DNA from: Paenibacillus sp. UNC499MF
GTDB taxonomy: Bacteria; Bacillota; Bacilli; Paenibacillales; NBRC-103111
Length of the DNA: 64,000 nucleotides
NCBI RefSeq assembly: GCF_900107975.1
Contig: NZ_FNVF01000001.1
Coordinates: forward strand, 1 to 64,000
Direction: 5' to 3'
Below the pieces are notes generated by a model. It saw only the letters and a list, made by a program, of their open reading frames with translations, searched no databases and had not been told where the DNA came from. The translations under genes were made by a program, and so were the position numbers. Below are positions 45,492 to 55,317 of the stretch, piece by piece; position 1 is the first letter of the stretch; every line of letters starts with the position of its first letter.

Positions 45492-46591
45492 GGCTAAAGC
45501 TGCTGCTGTTCGTTCCGGTTCTGCTGCTCCTTCTACTGCTGGGCGGCTGTAACTTCAAAGATATCGACAAACGCATTTTTGTGATCTCGATGGGAATAGA
45601 CAAGCTGGATGACCAGGAAAATAAACTCCGGGTCAGTTTGAAGCTGGCCATTCCCCAAGGGAACCCGAAAGAAGGAACCGAGCAATTCGACGTTATCGTG
45701 GAAGAGACCAAGACAGTGGCGGATGCGGTGAGGAAAGCGAAGTCCAAAGTGGACAAGGAGCTCGATTTCGGTCATATGAAAGTATTTCTGATCGGGGAGA
45801 AAATGGCCCGCGACGATATTTACCAAATCATCAACTGGGGGGTACGCCGCCGGGATATCCAGCTCATTACCCTGCTTGCCGTCGCCAAGCCTACGGCTTA
45901 TGACGTTCAGAAAGTGAAGCCTTTGTCCGAACGTATCCCTTCCAACGCTCTTATACTCGCTCTTTCCAAAACCGGAACGGAATCGCCCTACATCGTAACG
46001 GAATATTTATTCGATTACCAGCGGCGGCTTGAAGAGAGAGGGATCGATCCTATTCTGCCGATCGTCAAAGCGGAGGGGGATCATTTTATTATCGACCGGC
46101 TCGCTCTGATGAAAAAACACCGCATCGGCGTAGAGCTCAGTCCCAACGAAACAAAATTGTACAATCTGCTGACCACCAAAAATCTGAAAACGAATATGAG
46201 CGGCAAATCGGACGGAATCCTTTATGAATTGAATCTGGAAAACTCCCGGGCTACGTACAAAATAACCGATAAGCCGGGAGAAGATCCTCTGCTTACGTAC
46301 CGGATTCATATCAAAGGAACACTGGAAGAAAACGAGAGCCAGGAGAAAATGACCCGGCCCGTTCTGGATAGGCTGGAGGAAGCGACGGAAAAAGAAACAA
46401 ACGAGCAGGTGGAGAGCTTCCTGAGAAAACTTCAGAAACAGGAAACGGATCCGATCGGCTTCGGCCTGCATTACATGTCCCGGCGCTGGAACAATGCATC
46501 GGAATGGGAGGACTGGCAAAAAATATACCCCAAACTGAAATTCAAGGTCGATACCCATGTCCGTATTCATTCCGCGGGAACGGCGCATTAG
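45488..46591 (+). CDS. spore germinant receptor C subunit (Ger(x)C lipoprotein)
   Basis: A 367-residue lipoprotein: hydrophobic signal then lipobox LLGGC (Cys21), followed by the three-domain GerC fold (VISMGIDKLDD, DFGHMKVFLIGEKMA). GTG start in a GTGA overlap with the B gene. Completes an A-B-C receptor operon. Confidence 0.92.
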   Translation: MRLKLLLFVPVLLLLLLLGGCNFKDIDKRIFVISMGIDKLDDQENKLRVSLKLAIPQGNPKEGTEQFDVIVEETKTVADAVRKAKSKVDKELDFGHMKVFLIGEKMARDDIYQIINWGVRRRDIQLITLLAVAKPTAYDVQKVKPLSERIPSNALILALSKTGTESPYIVTEYLFDYQRRLEERGIDPILPIVKAEGDHFIIDRLALMKKHRIGVELSPNETKLYNLLTTKNLKTNMSGKSDGILYELNLENSRATYKITDKPGEDPLLTYRIHIKGTLEENESQEKMTRPVLDRLEEATEKETNEQVESFLRKLQKQETDPIGFGLHYMSRRWNNASEWEDWQKIYPKLKFKVDTHVRIHSAGTAH

Positions 46592-46601
46592 CAGGCGGTG
46601 C

Positions 46602-46632
46602 TTCGACAAACAAGAGGCGTCAACAGTATAAT
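46602..46632 (+). promoter_or_regulatory. candidate promoter of rarA
   Basis: Consensus TATAAT at 46627-46632; a TTCGAC at 46602 is 19 bases away, so the -35 is weak. Confidence 0.45.
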
Positions 46633-46672
46633 AGATAGATACTTTATATGCTGTTGAAAGGCGGAATTGCAG

Positions 46673-47983
46673 ATGGAAATGGACTTATTCAGTGCCGCTG
46701 CCGAGAACGATTCCCGCGGGAAGCTTCTCGCGGACCGGATGCGGCCTCGCACTCTCGATGAATATATCGGCCAGGAGCACATCGTGGGTCCCGGCAAGCT
46801 GCTGCGCCGGGCGATCGAGGCCGACCAGATCACGTCGATCGTGCTGTACGGGCCTCCCGGCTGCGGTAAAACGACGCTCGCGCATATTATATCGGAGAAG
46901 ACGTCCGGCGATTTCGTAAGGCTGAACGCCGTGGACGCATCGGTCAAGGATGTGCGCGAAGTGATCGAGCAGGCCAAGTCGGCCAAAGCGCTGTACGGCC
47001 GGCGGACGATTCTGTTCCTCGACGAGGTGCACCGCTTTAACTCGGCCCGCCAGGACGCTCTGCTGCCCGCCGTGGAGCAGGGCACGATCGTGTTCATCGG
47101 AGCGACGACCGAGAACCCGTTCCACTATGTGAACGGGGCCCTGCTCTCCCGCTCCACGCTGTTCCAGCTTCACGGCTTGACCGAGAAGCACGCCCGCATC
47201 GCGATGGAGCGCGCCCTCGCCGATGAAGAGCACGGCCTCGGCTTCCTGAACATCGAAGCCGAAGAAGAGGCGCTTGCGCATATCGCGTTTATGGCGGGCG
47301 GAGATATCCGCCGCGCGCTCAATGCGCTGGAAATCGCCGCGCTGACAACCTCGGCGGATGCGGACGGCGTTGTCCGCATCTCGCTGGACATCGCGGAGGA
47401 GTCCATCCGCCGCCCGACCGTCAAGGCGGACGAGTCGACGCAGTATGACGTCCTCTCCGCGTTCCACAAGAGCGTGCGGGGGTCGTCCGACGCCGCTCTC
47501 TTCTGGTTCCTGTACGCGGTGGAGAAGCTCGGCATGGACCCCATGACGTTTATCCGCCGTCTGACCGTCGCATGCAGCGAGGACATCGGTCTGGCGAATC
47601 CACAGGCTATGGTTCAGGCGGTTTCGGCGATGGAGGCTTACCACAAGATCGGCTGGCCGGAGGCTAAGTATATCGTCTGCCAGGCGATTCTGTTTGCCGT
47701 GGAAAGCCCGAAATCCAACTCCATCCCGCTTGCCATCGGACGAGCCATGTCCGCCATGGACAAGATCGGTCAGGCGGAAGTGCCGCTTCATTTGAGGGAT
47801 ACCCACTACAAGGGTGCGGACAAATTAGGGCATAAAGGCTACATGTATCCCCACAATTATCCGGGCCATTACGTAAAACAAGCGTATTTGCCGGAACAAT
47901 TGGAGGGTGAGGTGTTTTTTAATGCCACCGAACAGGGTATGGAAGAGAAGATGAAAATAAATCAGCAGCGCCGGAACCGATGA
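46673..47983 (+). CDS. rarA: RarA/MgsA, replication-associated recombination AAA+ ATPase
   Basis: A 436-residue clamp-loader-like ATPase acting at stalled forks. MDLFSAAAE is the usual start with its SSB/beta-clamp type motif; Walker A GPPGCGKTT, Walker B FLDEVHRF, sensor GATTENPF, and a C-terminal tetramerisation domain (GYMYPHNYPGHYV). The ATG at 46673 is preferred to an in-frame TTG two codons earlier. In B. subtilis (yrvN) it directly follows tcdA. Confidence 0.95.
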   Translation: MEMDLFSAAAENDSRGKLLADRMRPRTLDEYIGQEHIVGPGKLLRRAIEADQITSIVLYGPPGCGKTTLAHIISEKTSGDFVRLNAVDASVKDVREVIEQAKSAKALYGRRTILFLDEVHRFNSARQDALLPAVEQGTIVFIGATTENPFHYVNGALLSRSTLFQLHGLTEKHARIAMERALADEEHGLGFLNIEAEEEALAHIAFMAGGDIRRALNALEIAALTTSADADGVVRISLDIAEESIRRPTVKADESTQYDVLSAFHKSVRGSSDAALFWFLYAVEKLGMDPMTFIRRLTVACSEDIGLANPQAMVQAVSAMEAYHKIGWPEAKYIVCQAILFAVESPKSNSIPLAIGRAMSAMDKIGQAEVPLHLRDTHYKGADKLGHKGYMYPHNYPGHYVKQAYLPEQLEGEVFFNATEQGMEEKMKINQQRRNR

Positions 47984-48043
47984 CCCTTCTATAAGAGCAT
48001 GCGGCTTCCGGCAGGAACTGCAGGTAGCTGAAGGAGACCGATT

Positions 48044-49525
48044 ATGACGGAGAAATATATTTTTCTCATTGCCGTCCTGCTGTTCGCCGGCGTGCTTATG
48101 TCCAAGTTTTCGTCCCGGTTCGGACTTCCGGCACTCGTTTTTTTTATGCTGGTGGGAATGGGGCTCAACCGCTTTATTTATTTCGACAACGCCCAGTTGA
48201 CGCAGTGGTTCGGTTTGATGGCTCTTATCGTCATTTTGTTCGATGGCGGCATGCACACGAAATGGCCGCACGTAAAGGAAGTGATCCGCCCTTCCCTGAT
48301 GCTCGCTACGGTAGGCGTCCTGCTGACTACGGCTATCGTGGGGCTGAGCGCCTACTGGATTTTGCAGGTGTCGCTTAAGGAAGGGCTTCTTCTCGGTGCC
48401 ATTGTCGGATCTACGGACGCCGCGGCGGTGTTTGCCGTTCTGGGAAATCAGAACGTGAAGAGAAGACTCACATCGACGCTGGAAGCGGAATCCGGCACGA
48501 ACGATCCGATGGCGGTGTTTCTGACCGTGTCGCTGATCGAGCTTATTCAAATGCCGGACACAAGCATCCTTCTTCTGATCGGCAGTTTTTTATGGGAGAT
48601 GGGATTGGGGCTTGTGCTGGGTCTGGTCATCGGCCGCCTGGCCGTCTGGAGCCTGAACAAAATCGATTTGGATTCTTCGGGACTTTACCCCGTGCTGGCG
48701 CTTGCTTTTGCCATCTTCACCTACGGATCTACGGCGCTGCTTCACGGAAGCGGGCTGCTGGCCGTCTATGTGATGGCTCTTCGGCTCGGCAACGCGGATT
48801 TTGCCTACCGGTTCTCGATCACGCGGTTTCACGAAGGGTTTGCCTGGATGATGCAGATTCTGATGTTTATGCTGCTCGGACTGCTGGCGTTCCCGGACGA
48901 TCTTATCAGCATTGCCTGGCAGGGAGTCGTTCTTGCCCTGATTCTGATGTTCGTCGCGAGACCGATCGGGGTATTCGGAAGCATGCTGGGGACGGGGTTT
49001 CAATACCGGGAAAAGCTGCTCATTTCGTGGGCCGGTCTCAGAGGGGCCGTTCCGATCGTACTCGCCACCTATCCGCTGATTGCGGGACTGGAGCACGGGC
49101 GCATGTTTTTTAACATCGTCTTCTTCATCGTGCTTCTGTCGACGCTGGTTCAGGGTTCCACCATTTCCGTCCTGTCCAAAAAGCTGGGTCTTACCGAAGG
49201 GTCGGCCAAGAACGATACTCACACCCTTGAGCTTCTTGCTCTCGGGAAAGCGAATGCGGAAATTATCGAAATTAAAGTGACGGAAAGCGGACCGGTCAAC
49301 AACAGGCTGATCAGCGACCTGGAGCTTCCGGACGACGTTCTGATTACGGCCATTGTCCGAAAAGGCAAAATTATAACTCCGCACGGAAATACGGAGCTTA
49401 TTGAAGGCGACCTTCTGTATACGCTTGTTTCTAAGCCGATGAGGGAGAAGGTCAAGAAAATCTTTTATGATGAGGAGACCCCTGCCATAAAACCGGCTGA
49501 TCTTGAGCCCGAGAACGGACTGTGA
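48044..49525 (+). CDS. CPA1-type K+(Na+)/proton antiporter with TrkA-C domain
   Basis: A 493-residue protein: 12-13 spans of the CPA1 exchanger fold, with STDAAAVFAVL and the ESGTNDPMAVFL segment carrying the transport Asp pair, then a C-terminal TrkA-C/RCK-like regulatory domain (about 410-480, VNNRLISDLELPDDVLITAIVRKG). The layout resembles NhaP2/CvrA potassium/proton antiporters. GAAGGAGA precedes the start. Single-gene unit between rarA and mnmA. Confidence 0.88.
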   Translation: MTEKYIFLIAVLLFAGVLMSKFSSRFGLPALVFFMLVGMGLNRFIYFDNAQLTQWFGLMALIVILFDGGMHTKWPHVKEVIRPSLMLATVGVLLTTAIVGLSAYWILQVSLKEGLLLGAIVGSTDAAAVFAVLGNQNVKRRLTSTLEAESGTNDPMAVFLTVSLIELIQMPDTSILLLIGSFLWEMGLGLVLGLVIGRLAVWSLNKIDLDSSGLYPVLALAFAIFTYGSTALLHGSGLLAVYVMALRLGNADFAYRFSITRFHEGFAWMMQILMFMLLGLLAFPDDLISIAWQGVVLALILMFVARPIGVFGSMLGTGFQYREKLLISWAGLRGAVPIVLATYPLIAGLEHGRMFFNIVFFIVLLSTLVQGSTISVLSKKLGLTEGSAKNDTHTLELLALGKANAEIIEIKVTESGPVNNRLISDLELPDDVLITAIVRKGKIITPHGNTELIEGDLLYTLVSKPMREKVKKIFYDEETPAIKPADLEPENGL

Positions 49526-49611
49526 TCGTTATTGGAAGCCGGAACAGCTAACGGGGTAAATTATTTCCCAGGTAATCAACGTAAGTATCCGTAAACCATT
49601 TATATACTTAC

Positions 49612-49652
49612 AAAAAGAACGCTAATCCTCAAGAGGATTAGCGTTCTTTTTT
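49612..49652. terminator. bidirectional terminator after the antiporter
   Basis: AAAAAGAACGCTAATCCTC/GAGGATTAGCGTTCTTTTT, a nearly 19-bp perfect stem with a two-base turn. The gene-free stretch 49526-49889 holds only this; bases 49653-49889 are GC-rich with no feature I can support. Confidence 0.95.
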
Positions 49653-49889
49653 GACGGAGCCGGGCAGCCCGTCCGCCCGGACCGAAGCTGCCGCGCGGCC
49701 AGGCGGCCGGGCCCGGTTCAAGCCGGGACGGCCGTGGAGCAGCCGAAGCCGCCCGCTTAAACATTCCGGCGGGTATGTTGCGCCCGCGCCTGTATTCCGC
49801 GTAAGCCGCCGCTCTCCGGATTCATGTCCGTCAGGCGGTACACGGCCATGCGGCCGCTTTTACGAGCCGGGAGACCCGGACGGTTCATC

Positions 49890-51026
<1,137 letters not shown>

Positions 51027-51040
51027 TCAGGGTTCTACCC

Positions 51041-51069
51041 ATTATAGCGCGCTTTTCGCAAAGTGAAAA
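51041..51069 (-). promoter_or_regulatory. promoter of mnmA
   Basis: On the minus strand TATAAT (51046-51041) with TTTTCA 17 bases upstream (51069-51064). Confidence 0.5.
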
Positions 51070-51165
51070 TATTTCATCAAGATGTCATGGTTTTGTAACC
51101 AAATTAATCGGAATTGTGATAACATAGTAAAGAACATGCCTAAATGGAATGAATTATAGAGAAAT

Positions 51166-51190
51166 AGGATACCCTAGAGCTAGTAATCCT
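51166..51190 (+). promoter_or_regulatory. imperfect palindrome upstream of cymR
   Basis: AGGAT ... ATCCT outer arms and CTAG-AG-CTAG inside, about 30 bases before the cymR start. A possible binding site for the Rrf2 protein itself; the arms are off-register by half a base. Confidence 0.25.
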
Positions 51191-51221
51191 ACACATAAGC
51201 AGGGGTAGAAGAGGTGTTAAT

Positions 51222-51641
51222 TTGAAAATTTCAACCAAAGGCCGTTACGGTCTCACTATAATGATGGAACTGGCCGCAAGATTCGGGGAAGGGCCGACCT
51301 CGCTGAAAAGTATCGCAGAGAAACACCAACTATCCGAACATTATCTGGAGCAGCTCGTGGCTCCTCTTAGAAACGCAGGACTTGTTAAGAGTATCCGGGG
51401 TGCCTACGGCGGGTATATCCTTTCGAAAAACGCGGAAGAAATTACCGCGGGTGAAGTGATCCGCGTTCTGGAGGGACCGATTTCACCCGTCGATTTTACG
51501 GAAGAAGACGATCCGGCCAAGCGGGATTTGTGGATTCGTATCCGGGACAGCATTGCGGAGGTTCTGGATTCCACAACTCTGGCTTCTTTGATTTCTTATC
51601 AAGAAGAAGGCAAACGCGACAGCTATATGTTCTATATTTGA
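51222..51641 (+). CDS. cymR: CymR, Rrf2-family cysteine metabolism repressor
   Basis: A 139-residue winged-helix regulator: MKISTKGRYGLTIMMELA, the helix-turn-helix SLKSIAEKHQLSEHYLEQL and wing SIRGAYGGYIL. It has no Cys triad, so it is CymR-like rather than an Fe-S IscR type. CymR represses sulphur assimilation with CysK as co-factor. TTG start preceded by AGAGGTG. Next to iscS as in B. subtilis. Confidence 0.92.
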   Translation: MKISTKGRYGLTIMMELAARFGEGPTSLKSIAEKHQLSEHYLEQLVAPLRNAGLVKSIRGAYGGYILSKNAEEITAGEVIRVLEGPISPVDFTEEDDPAKRDLWIRIRDSIAEVLDSTTLASLISYQEEGKRDSYMFYI

Positions 51642-51657
51642 TTGCAGGGTGACCACT

Positions 51658-52800
51658 ATGGGAATATATCTTGATCATGCCGCCACCACCCCCCTCCATC
51701 CGGAGGTGCTGGAAGCCATGATGCCTTACTATACGGACTATTTCGGCAATCCTTCAAGCATCCACAGCTACGGCCGGGCCGCCAAGACGGCGCTCGACCG
51801 TTCCAGGAGCGCTTTCTCGGCGGCAATCGGCTGTTCACCGGCCGATCTGCTTTTTACGAGCGGAGGAACCGAAAGTAACAATACAGCTTTGTACGGGATC
51901 GTCGATACCTTCGGGGGCAGGCGGGCTCACGTGATTACGACCCAGATCGAGCATCATGCGGTGCTGCATCCGGCGGAACGTCTGGCGCGAATGGGCTGCG
52001 ACGTAACATTTCTGCCAGTAGATATGACCGGTCTTATCCGAATGAAGGATCTGGAGGAGGCCATACGGCCCGAGACGGTTTTGATCAGCGTGATGTATGT
52101 GAACAACGAAGTCGGCACCATCCAGCCGATCGAAGAAATCGGGCGTCTGGCCCGAAGCCGCGGCATCGCTTTTCATGTGGATGCGGTTCAGGCGCTGGGC
52201 AAGCTTCCGATCGACCTGTCCGTGCTTCCCGTAGACCTGATGAGCTTCTCGGCTCATAAAATCAACGGGCCCAAGGGGATAGGCGCTCTCTTCGCTTCGC
52301 GTAGGCTTCAATTGGCCCCGCAAGTACTGGGAGGGTCTCAGGAACGTAAAAAAAGAGCCGGCACGGAAAATGTAGCCGGAATAGTCGGCTTTACGAAATC
52401 GCTGGAATTATATAACAATAATTACAAAATATACAACAAACAAACTTCCGAGTACCGCCGGCATATGGAGCGGATTTTCCTGGAGGAACTGGGGCCTGAG
52501 GGTTTTGTGGTCAACGGAAATCCCGATGCTTCCGCTCCCCATATTTTTAACGTGAGCTTCCCCGGAACTCATACGGAAACGCTTCTCATGAATCTCGATC
52601 TGGAGGGCATCGCCGCCGCAAGCGGTTCCGCCTGCTCGTCGGGCTCTCTTGAACTTTCTCATGTCCTTCGGGCCATGGATCTTCCAGAAACTGTGTGCAA
52701 GTCGGCTGTCCGTTTTAGCTTCGGTTTTGGGAATTCTATAGACCAAATTGAGACGGCGGCCCGTAAAACCGCAACCATCGTGAAGCGGATTCGTAGATAA
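51658..52800 (+). CDS. iscS: cysteine desulfurase (IscS/NifS family, YrvO-like)
   Basis: PLP enzyme that moves sulphur from cysteine to MnmA and other acceptors. The 380-residue product has YLDHAATTPLHPEV, TSGGTESNN, IEHHAVL, the PLP lysine in SAHKINGPKG and the sulphur-carrying Cys in ASGSACSSGS. ATG 51658 follows AGGGTG by seven bases. Forms cymR-iscS with mnmA divergent, a tRNA-thiolation cluster. Confidence 0.93.
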   Translation: MGIYLDHAATTPLHPEVLEAMMPYYTDYFGNPSSIHSYGRAAKTALDRSRSAFSAAIGCSPADLLFTSGGTESNNTALYGIVDTFGGRRAHVITTQIEHHAVLHPAERLARMGCDVTFLPVDMTGLIRMKDLEEAIRPETVLISVMYVNNEVGTIQPIEEIGRLARSRGIAFHVDAVQALGKLPIDLSVLPVDLMSFSAHKINGPKGIGALFASRRLQLAPQVLGGSQERKKRAGTENVAGIVGFTKSLELYNNNYKIYNKQTSEYRRHMERIFLEELGPEGFVVNGNPDASAPHIFNVSFPGTHTETLLMNLDLEGIAAASGSACSSGSLELSHVLRAMDLPETVCKSAVRFSFGFGNSIDQIETAARKTATIVKRIRR

Positions 52801-52856
52801 GAGAAGGGTGCGTCCGTGACGGCCGCCGGCTGTCACGAGGAGGTAGAATATTCCCC

Positions 52857-53384
52857 TTGCGTAAAGCCCGCGATATTATCGGACTCCCAGTTTTCTGCTT
52901 AGCCGCAGGCAAACGCGCCGGCACTGTGAGAGACGTTCTTTTCGACCACGAATGGACGATACTCGGAATTATGCTTGACGCGCAGCATTGGTATTCTTCT
53001 TGCCGGTATATTCCTGCAGGCGACATTACGGCTTGCGGACAAGACGCTGTCATCATTGCCGACATGAAAGCCGTACGAAGTTATGCGGAAGCGGAGAGTC
53101 TGGGGCTGATCCCGCTGAACGGCGGCAAGCACAAGCTTAAAGAGCTCCCCGTTATTACGGCAAACGGTCAGCAATTGGGAACGATTGAGGACGTTTATTT
53201 GCTTGAGAAATTGGGTACAAAGATAATAGGTTTTGAACTGTCCGAAGGTTTCGTGTCCGATTTGATGGAAGGTCGCAAGTGGCTCCCAATGCCGGTATCG
53301 GTAACCATTGGTGAGGATGCGGTGATTGTTCCGCTTAACTCCCGGCTTGAGGCGGAGGAAATCTTCGTATCTAAAGAAGAATAG
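52857..53384 (+). CDS. PRC-barrel domain protein (YrrD-like)
   Basis: A 175-residue protein made of two PRC-barrel-type repeats (KARDIIGLPVFCLAAGKRAGTVRDVLFD and KELPVITANGQQLGTIEDVYL). B. subtilis YrrD has the same architecture and lies in the same region. Function unknown; PRC barrels bind RNA or protein partners. TTG start at 52857, 13 bases after GAGGAGG, is longer spaced than usual. Confidence 0.8.
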   Translation: MRKARDIIGLPVFCLAAGKRAGTVRDVLFDHEWTILGIMLDAQHWYSSCRYIPAGDITACGQDAVIIADMKAVRSYAEAESLGLIPLNGGKHKLKELPVITANGQQLGTIEDVYLLEKLGTKIIGFELSEGFVSDLMEGRKWLPMPVSVTIGEDAVIVPLNSRLEAEEIFVSKEE

Positions 53385-53398
53385 GGTGAAAATTGCAC

Positions 53399-53596
53399 AT
53401 GATGCGCTGTCCAAATTGCAGTTCCAAGGATATCGGCAAAATCGGATCCCATCAATTTTATTGCTGGGGCTGCTTCATTGAACTCGCTGTGAACGGAGAG
53501 AAAATGTCCGTTTACCAAGTGGAGGAAGACGGTACGCTGAGCTCGCTCGACGATCTGTTTTTCGAGGAAGAAATGCCGCAAATTCATGCCCAATAA
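53399..53596 (+). CDS. small zinc-ribbon-like protein, 65 residues
   Basis: Begins MMRCPNCSS and contains a second pair YCWGC, giving a CxxC...CxxC site likely to bind zinc, then an acidic tail. Function unknown. AGGGTG lies 11 bases upstream of ATG 53399; a TTG six bases earlier is possible. Close behind the PRC-barrel gene, so probably co-transcribed, ended by the terminator at 53642. Confidence 0.75.
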   Translation: MMRCPNCSSKDIGKIGSHQFYCWGCFIELAVNGEKMSVYQVEEDGTLSSLDDLFFEEEMPQIHAQ

Positions 53597-53641
53597 AGGG
53601 TTTACAACTTGATTAGCGAAATGACGGAAATAAATAAGAGG

Positions 53642-53698
53642 CGCCGCCTCTGCAGGGACAAGCTTAACCGCTTATGCCCGGCAGAAGCGGCGTTTTTT
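53642..53698 (+). terminator. terminator after the zinc-ribbon gene
   Basis: CGCCGC-CT-CTGC pairs with GCAG-AA-GCGGCG across a 30-base loop, then six T. Confidence 0.7.
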
Positions 53699-53839
53699 GG
53701 TTTGGCCGGAGTCCGGGCAACGGAGGGGGGGAACTGGGCAGCGACGGGCTTGGATTAATTGCCAAGGTTGTACATATACTGAAGAAAGGAAGCGGGACGT
53801 TTGTCTGCCGGTCCGGCAGTGTCAACAGGAGGGATCGCC

Positions 53840-54910
53840 ATGAATTCGATTTTTAAAAACGGCTGGTTTGCCGGCCTCATTTATACGCTTCTCGGACTGC
53901 TGGTTCTTTTCTTCCTGCTGCAAATAAGACCTATTCTGGGAAGTGTCTTTCATTTCTTGAAAGCGGTGCTTACACCTTTTCTGATCGCCATGATTATTTC
54001 CTATGTGCTCAATCCCGTCGTCAATCTGCTGAGTACACGCAAGGTTCCCCGGACGTTTGCCGTTCTGCTCATTTATGCGGTATTTTTGACCTCGCTCACC
54101 GTTGTTTTTATGAATGTGACGCCAATGCTCGTCAATCAGCTTGGGGAATTGAACGAACATATGCCCGAAATGACGCTCAAGGCCCAATCGCTCGTGGACG
54201 GGATGAAAAACAGCCAGCTTCTTCCGGATACCGTCCGTTCTGGCATTCACGATGCGATTTTTAAACTGCAAAAAAATTTGTCGCTCAAAATCTCGGACAC
54301 GATTCACGGCATCGGAGGCACCATCAATATGCTTCTGACGGCTTTCATCGTTCCTTTTCTCGCTTTTTATATGCTGAAAGATTTTCAGTTGATCGAAAAA
54401 ACGGTGCTGACCATCGTTCCGAAATCGCGGCGCAGACAGGTGGTCAAAGTGCTGGTCGATATCGACACGGCGCTGGGCAATTACATCCGGGGACAATTCC
54501 TCGTTTGCGTCATTGTGGGGATTCTGGCCTATATCGGCTATTGGGCTATCGGCATGCCGTATGCGCTGCTGCTGGCCGGTCTGGTGGCGGTGTTCAACAT
54601 TATTCCTTATCTGGGACCGTTCTTCGGTGCGGCTCCGGCTGTCATTATGGCGGCGACGGTTTCGGTAAAAATGGTTCTGCTCGTTATCGTCGTCAATACG
54701 ATCGTGCAGATCCTTGAGGGCAATGTAGTATCCCCGCAGGTTGTTGGACGGACCCTCCATATGCATCCTCTGCTTATTATCTTTGCGCTGCTGGTTGGCG
54801 GAGAAGTGGCCGGAATACCGGGGCTGATCTTGGCCGTTCCTTTTTTTGCCGTGCTGAAAGTGGTGCTTCAGCATCTGTTTCTTTATTACATTCACCGGCG
54901 TACGGTGTAG
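53840..54910 (+). CDS. AI-2E family transporter (YrrI-like)
   Basis: A 356-residue permease with about eight spans and the family's conserved LGNYIRGQFLVCVIVGILAYIG and FNIIPYLGPFFGAAPAVI regions. Family members include sodium/proton antiporters and an E. coli AI-2 exporter; the substrate here is unknown. CAGGAGGG precedes the ATG at 53840. B. subtilis yrrI sits upstream of alaS likewise. Confidence 0.88.
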   Translation: MNSIFKNGWFAGLIYTLLGLLVLFFLLQIRPILGSVFHFLKAVLTPFLIAMIISYVLNPVVNLLSTRKVPRTFAVLLIYAVFLTSLTVVFMNVTPMLVNQLGELNEHMPEMTLKAQSLVDGMKNSQLLPDTVRSGIHDAIFKLQKNLSLKISDTIHGIGGTINMLLTAFIVPFLAFYMLKDFQLIEKTVLTIVPKSRRRQVVKVLVDIDTALGNYIRGQFLVCVIVGILAYIGYWAIGMPYALLLAGLVAVFNIIPYLGPFFGAAPAVIMAATVSVKMVLLVIVVNTIVQILEGNVVSPQVVGRTLHMHPLLIIFALLVGGEVAGIPGLILAVPFFAVLKVVLQHLFLYYIHRRTV

Positions 54911-55128
54911 GCGAGAGTTCAGGAAGCGGAGACGGAAAAAAAAGCCGCAGTCCCACGGTAGGCCGGATATGCGCGTCTAGGCTTGGTCCTCGGAACAATG
55001 TAGAGTCTGCAAGACGGGACGGTTTAGTCTGCGACGGAGCGTTCGGGTAGGAACGGAGCAGGAAAGAGCGAGCAAAGATAAGAAGAATGAGCCTTAAACG
55101 AGCAAGTTATAGGGCTGCACCGGTAAAG

Positions 55129-55311
55129 GGAGACTCTGGAATCTCATGTGAAGGCAACCGTTACCGCTCACGATATAAAGAGTATCAGATTTAATGGTCT
55201 CCGTAGGCAGAATCGCCAAAGTGATCCCGCCCGTTCCCTTGCGCTTGCAAGAGGCGTGCGTTACGATCAGACTAACGATTCTGCCGCCACAGATAAGGCG
55301 GCACAAGGAGG
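55129..55311 (+). promoter_or_regulatory. structured 5' leader of the ABC transporter gene
   Basis: The 407-base gap 54911-55317 has no convincing ORF; its last 190 bases fold well. A three-way junction is possible: GGAGAC/GTCTCC (55129, 55197), AATCT/AGATT (55140, 55187), with hairpins GTGA/TCAC (55148, 55168) and GATA/TATC (55172, 55183). It is followed by a long imperfect hairpin: GGCAGAATCG/CGATTCTGCC (55206, 55276), TGATC/GATCA (55222, 55265), CGCC/GGCG and CTTGC/GCAAG. A competing hairpin TGCCGCC/GGCGGCA (55282, 55297) shares TGCC with it and ends two bases before the AAGGAGG ribosome binding site. This looks like a switch controlling translation. I do not recognise the class. Bases 54911-55128 show nothing clear. 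Confidence 0.45.
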
Positions 55312-55317
55312 TTCGTC

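Noticed and set aside
53674-53856. 60-codon plus-strand ORF before the AI-2E gene
   Set aside because: Starts inside a terminator stem and runs into the next gene's ribosome binding site.
55094-55306. 70-codon minus-strand ORF in the ABC transporter leader
   Set aside because: No ribosome binding site, and it coincides with the plus-strand nested hairpins.
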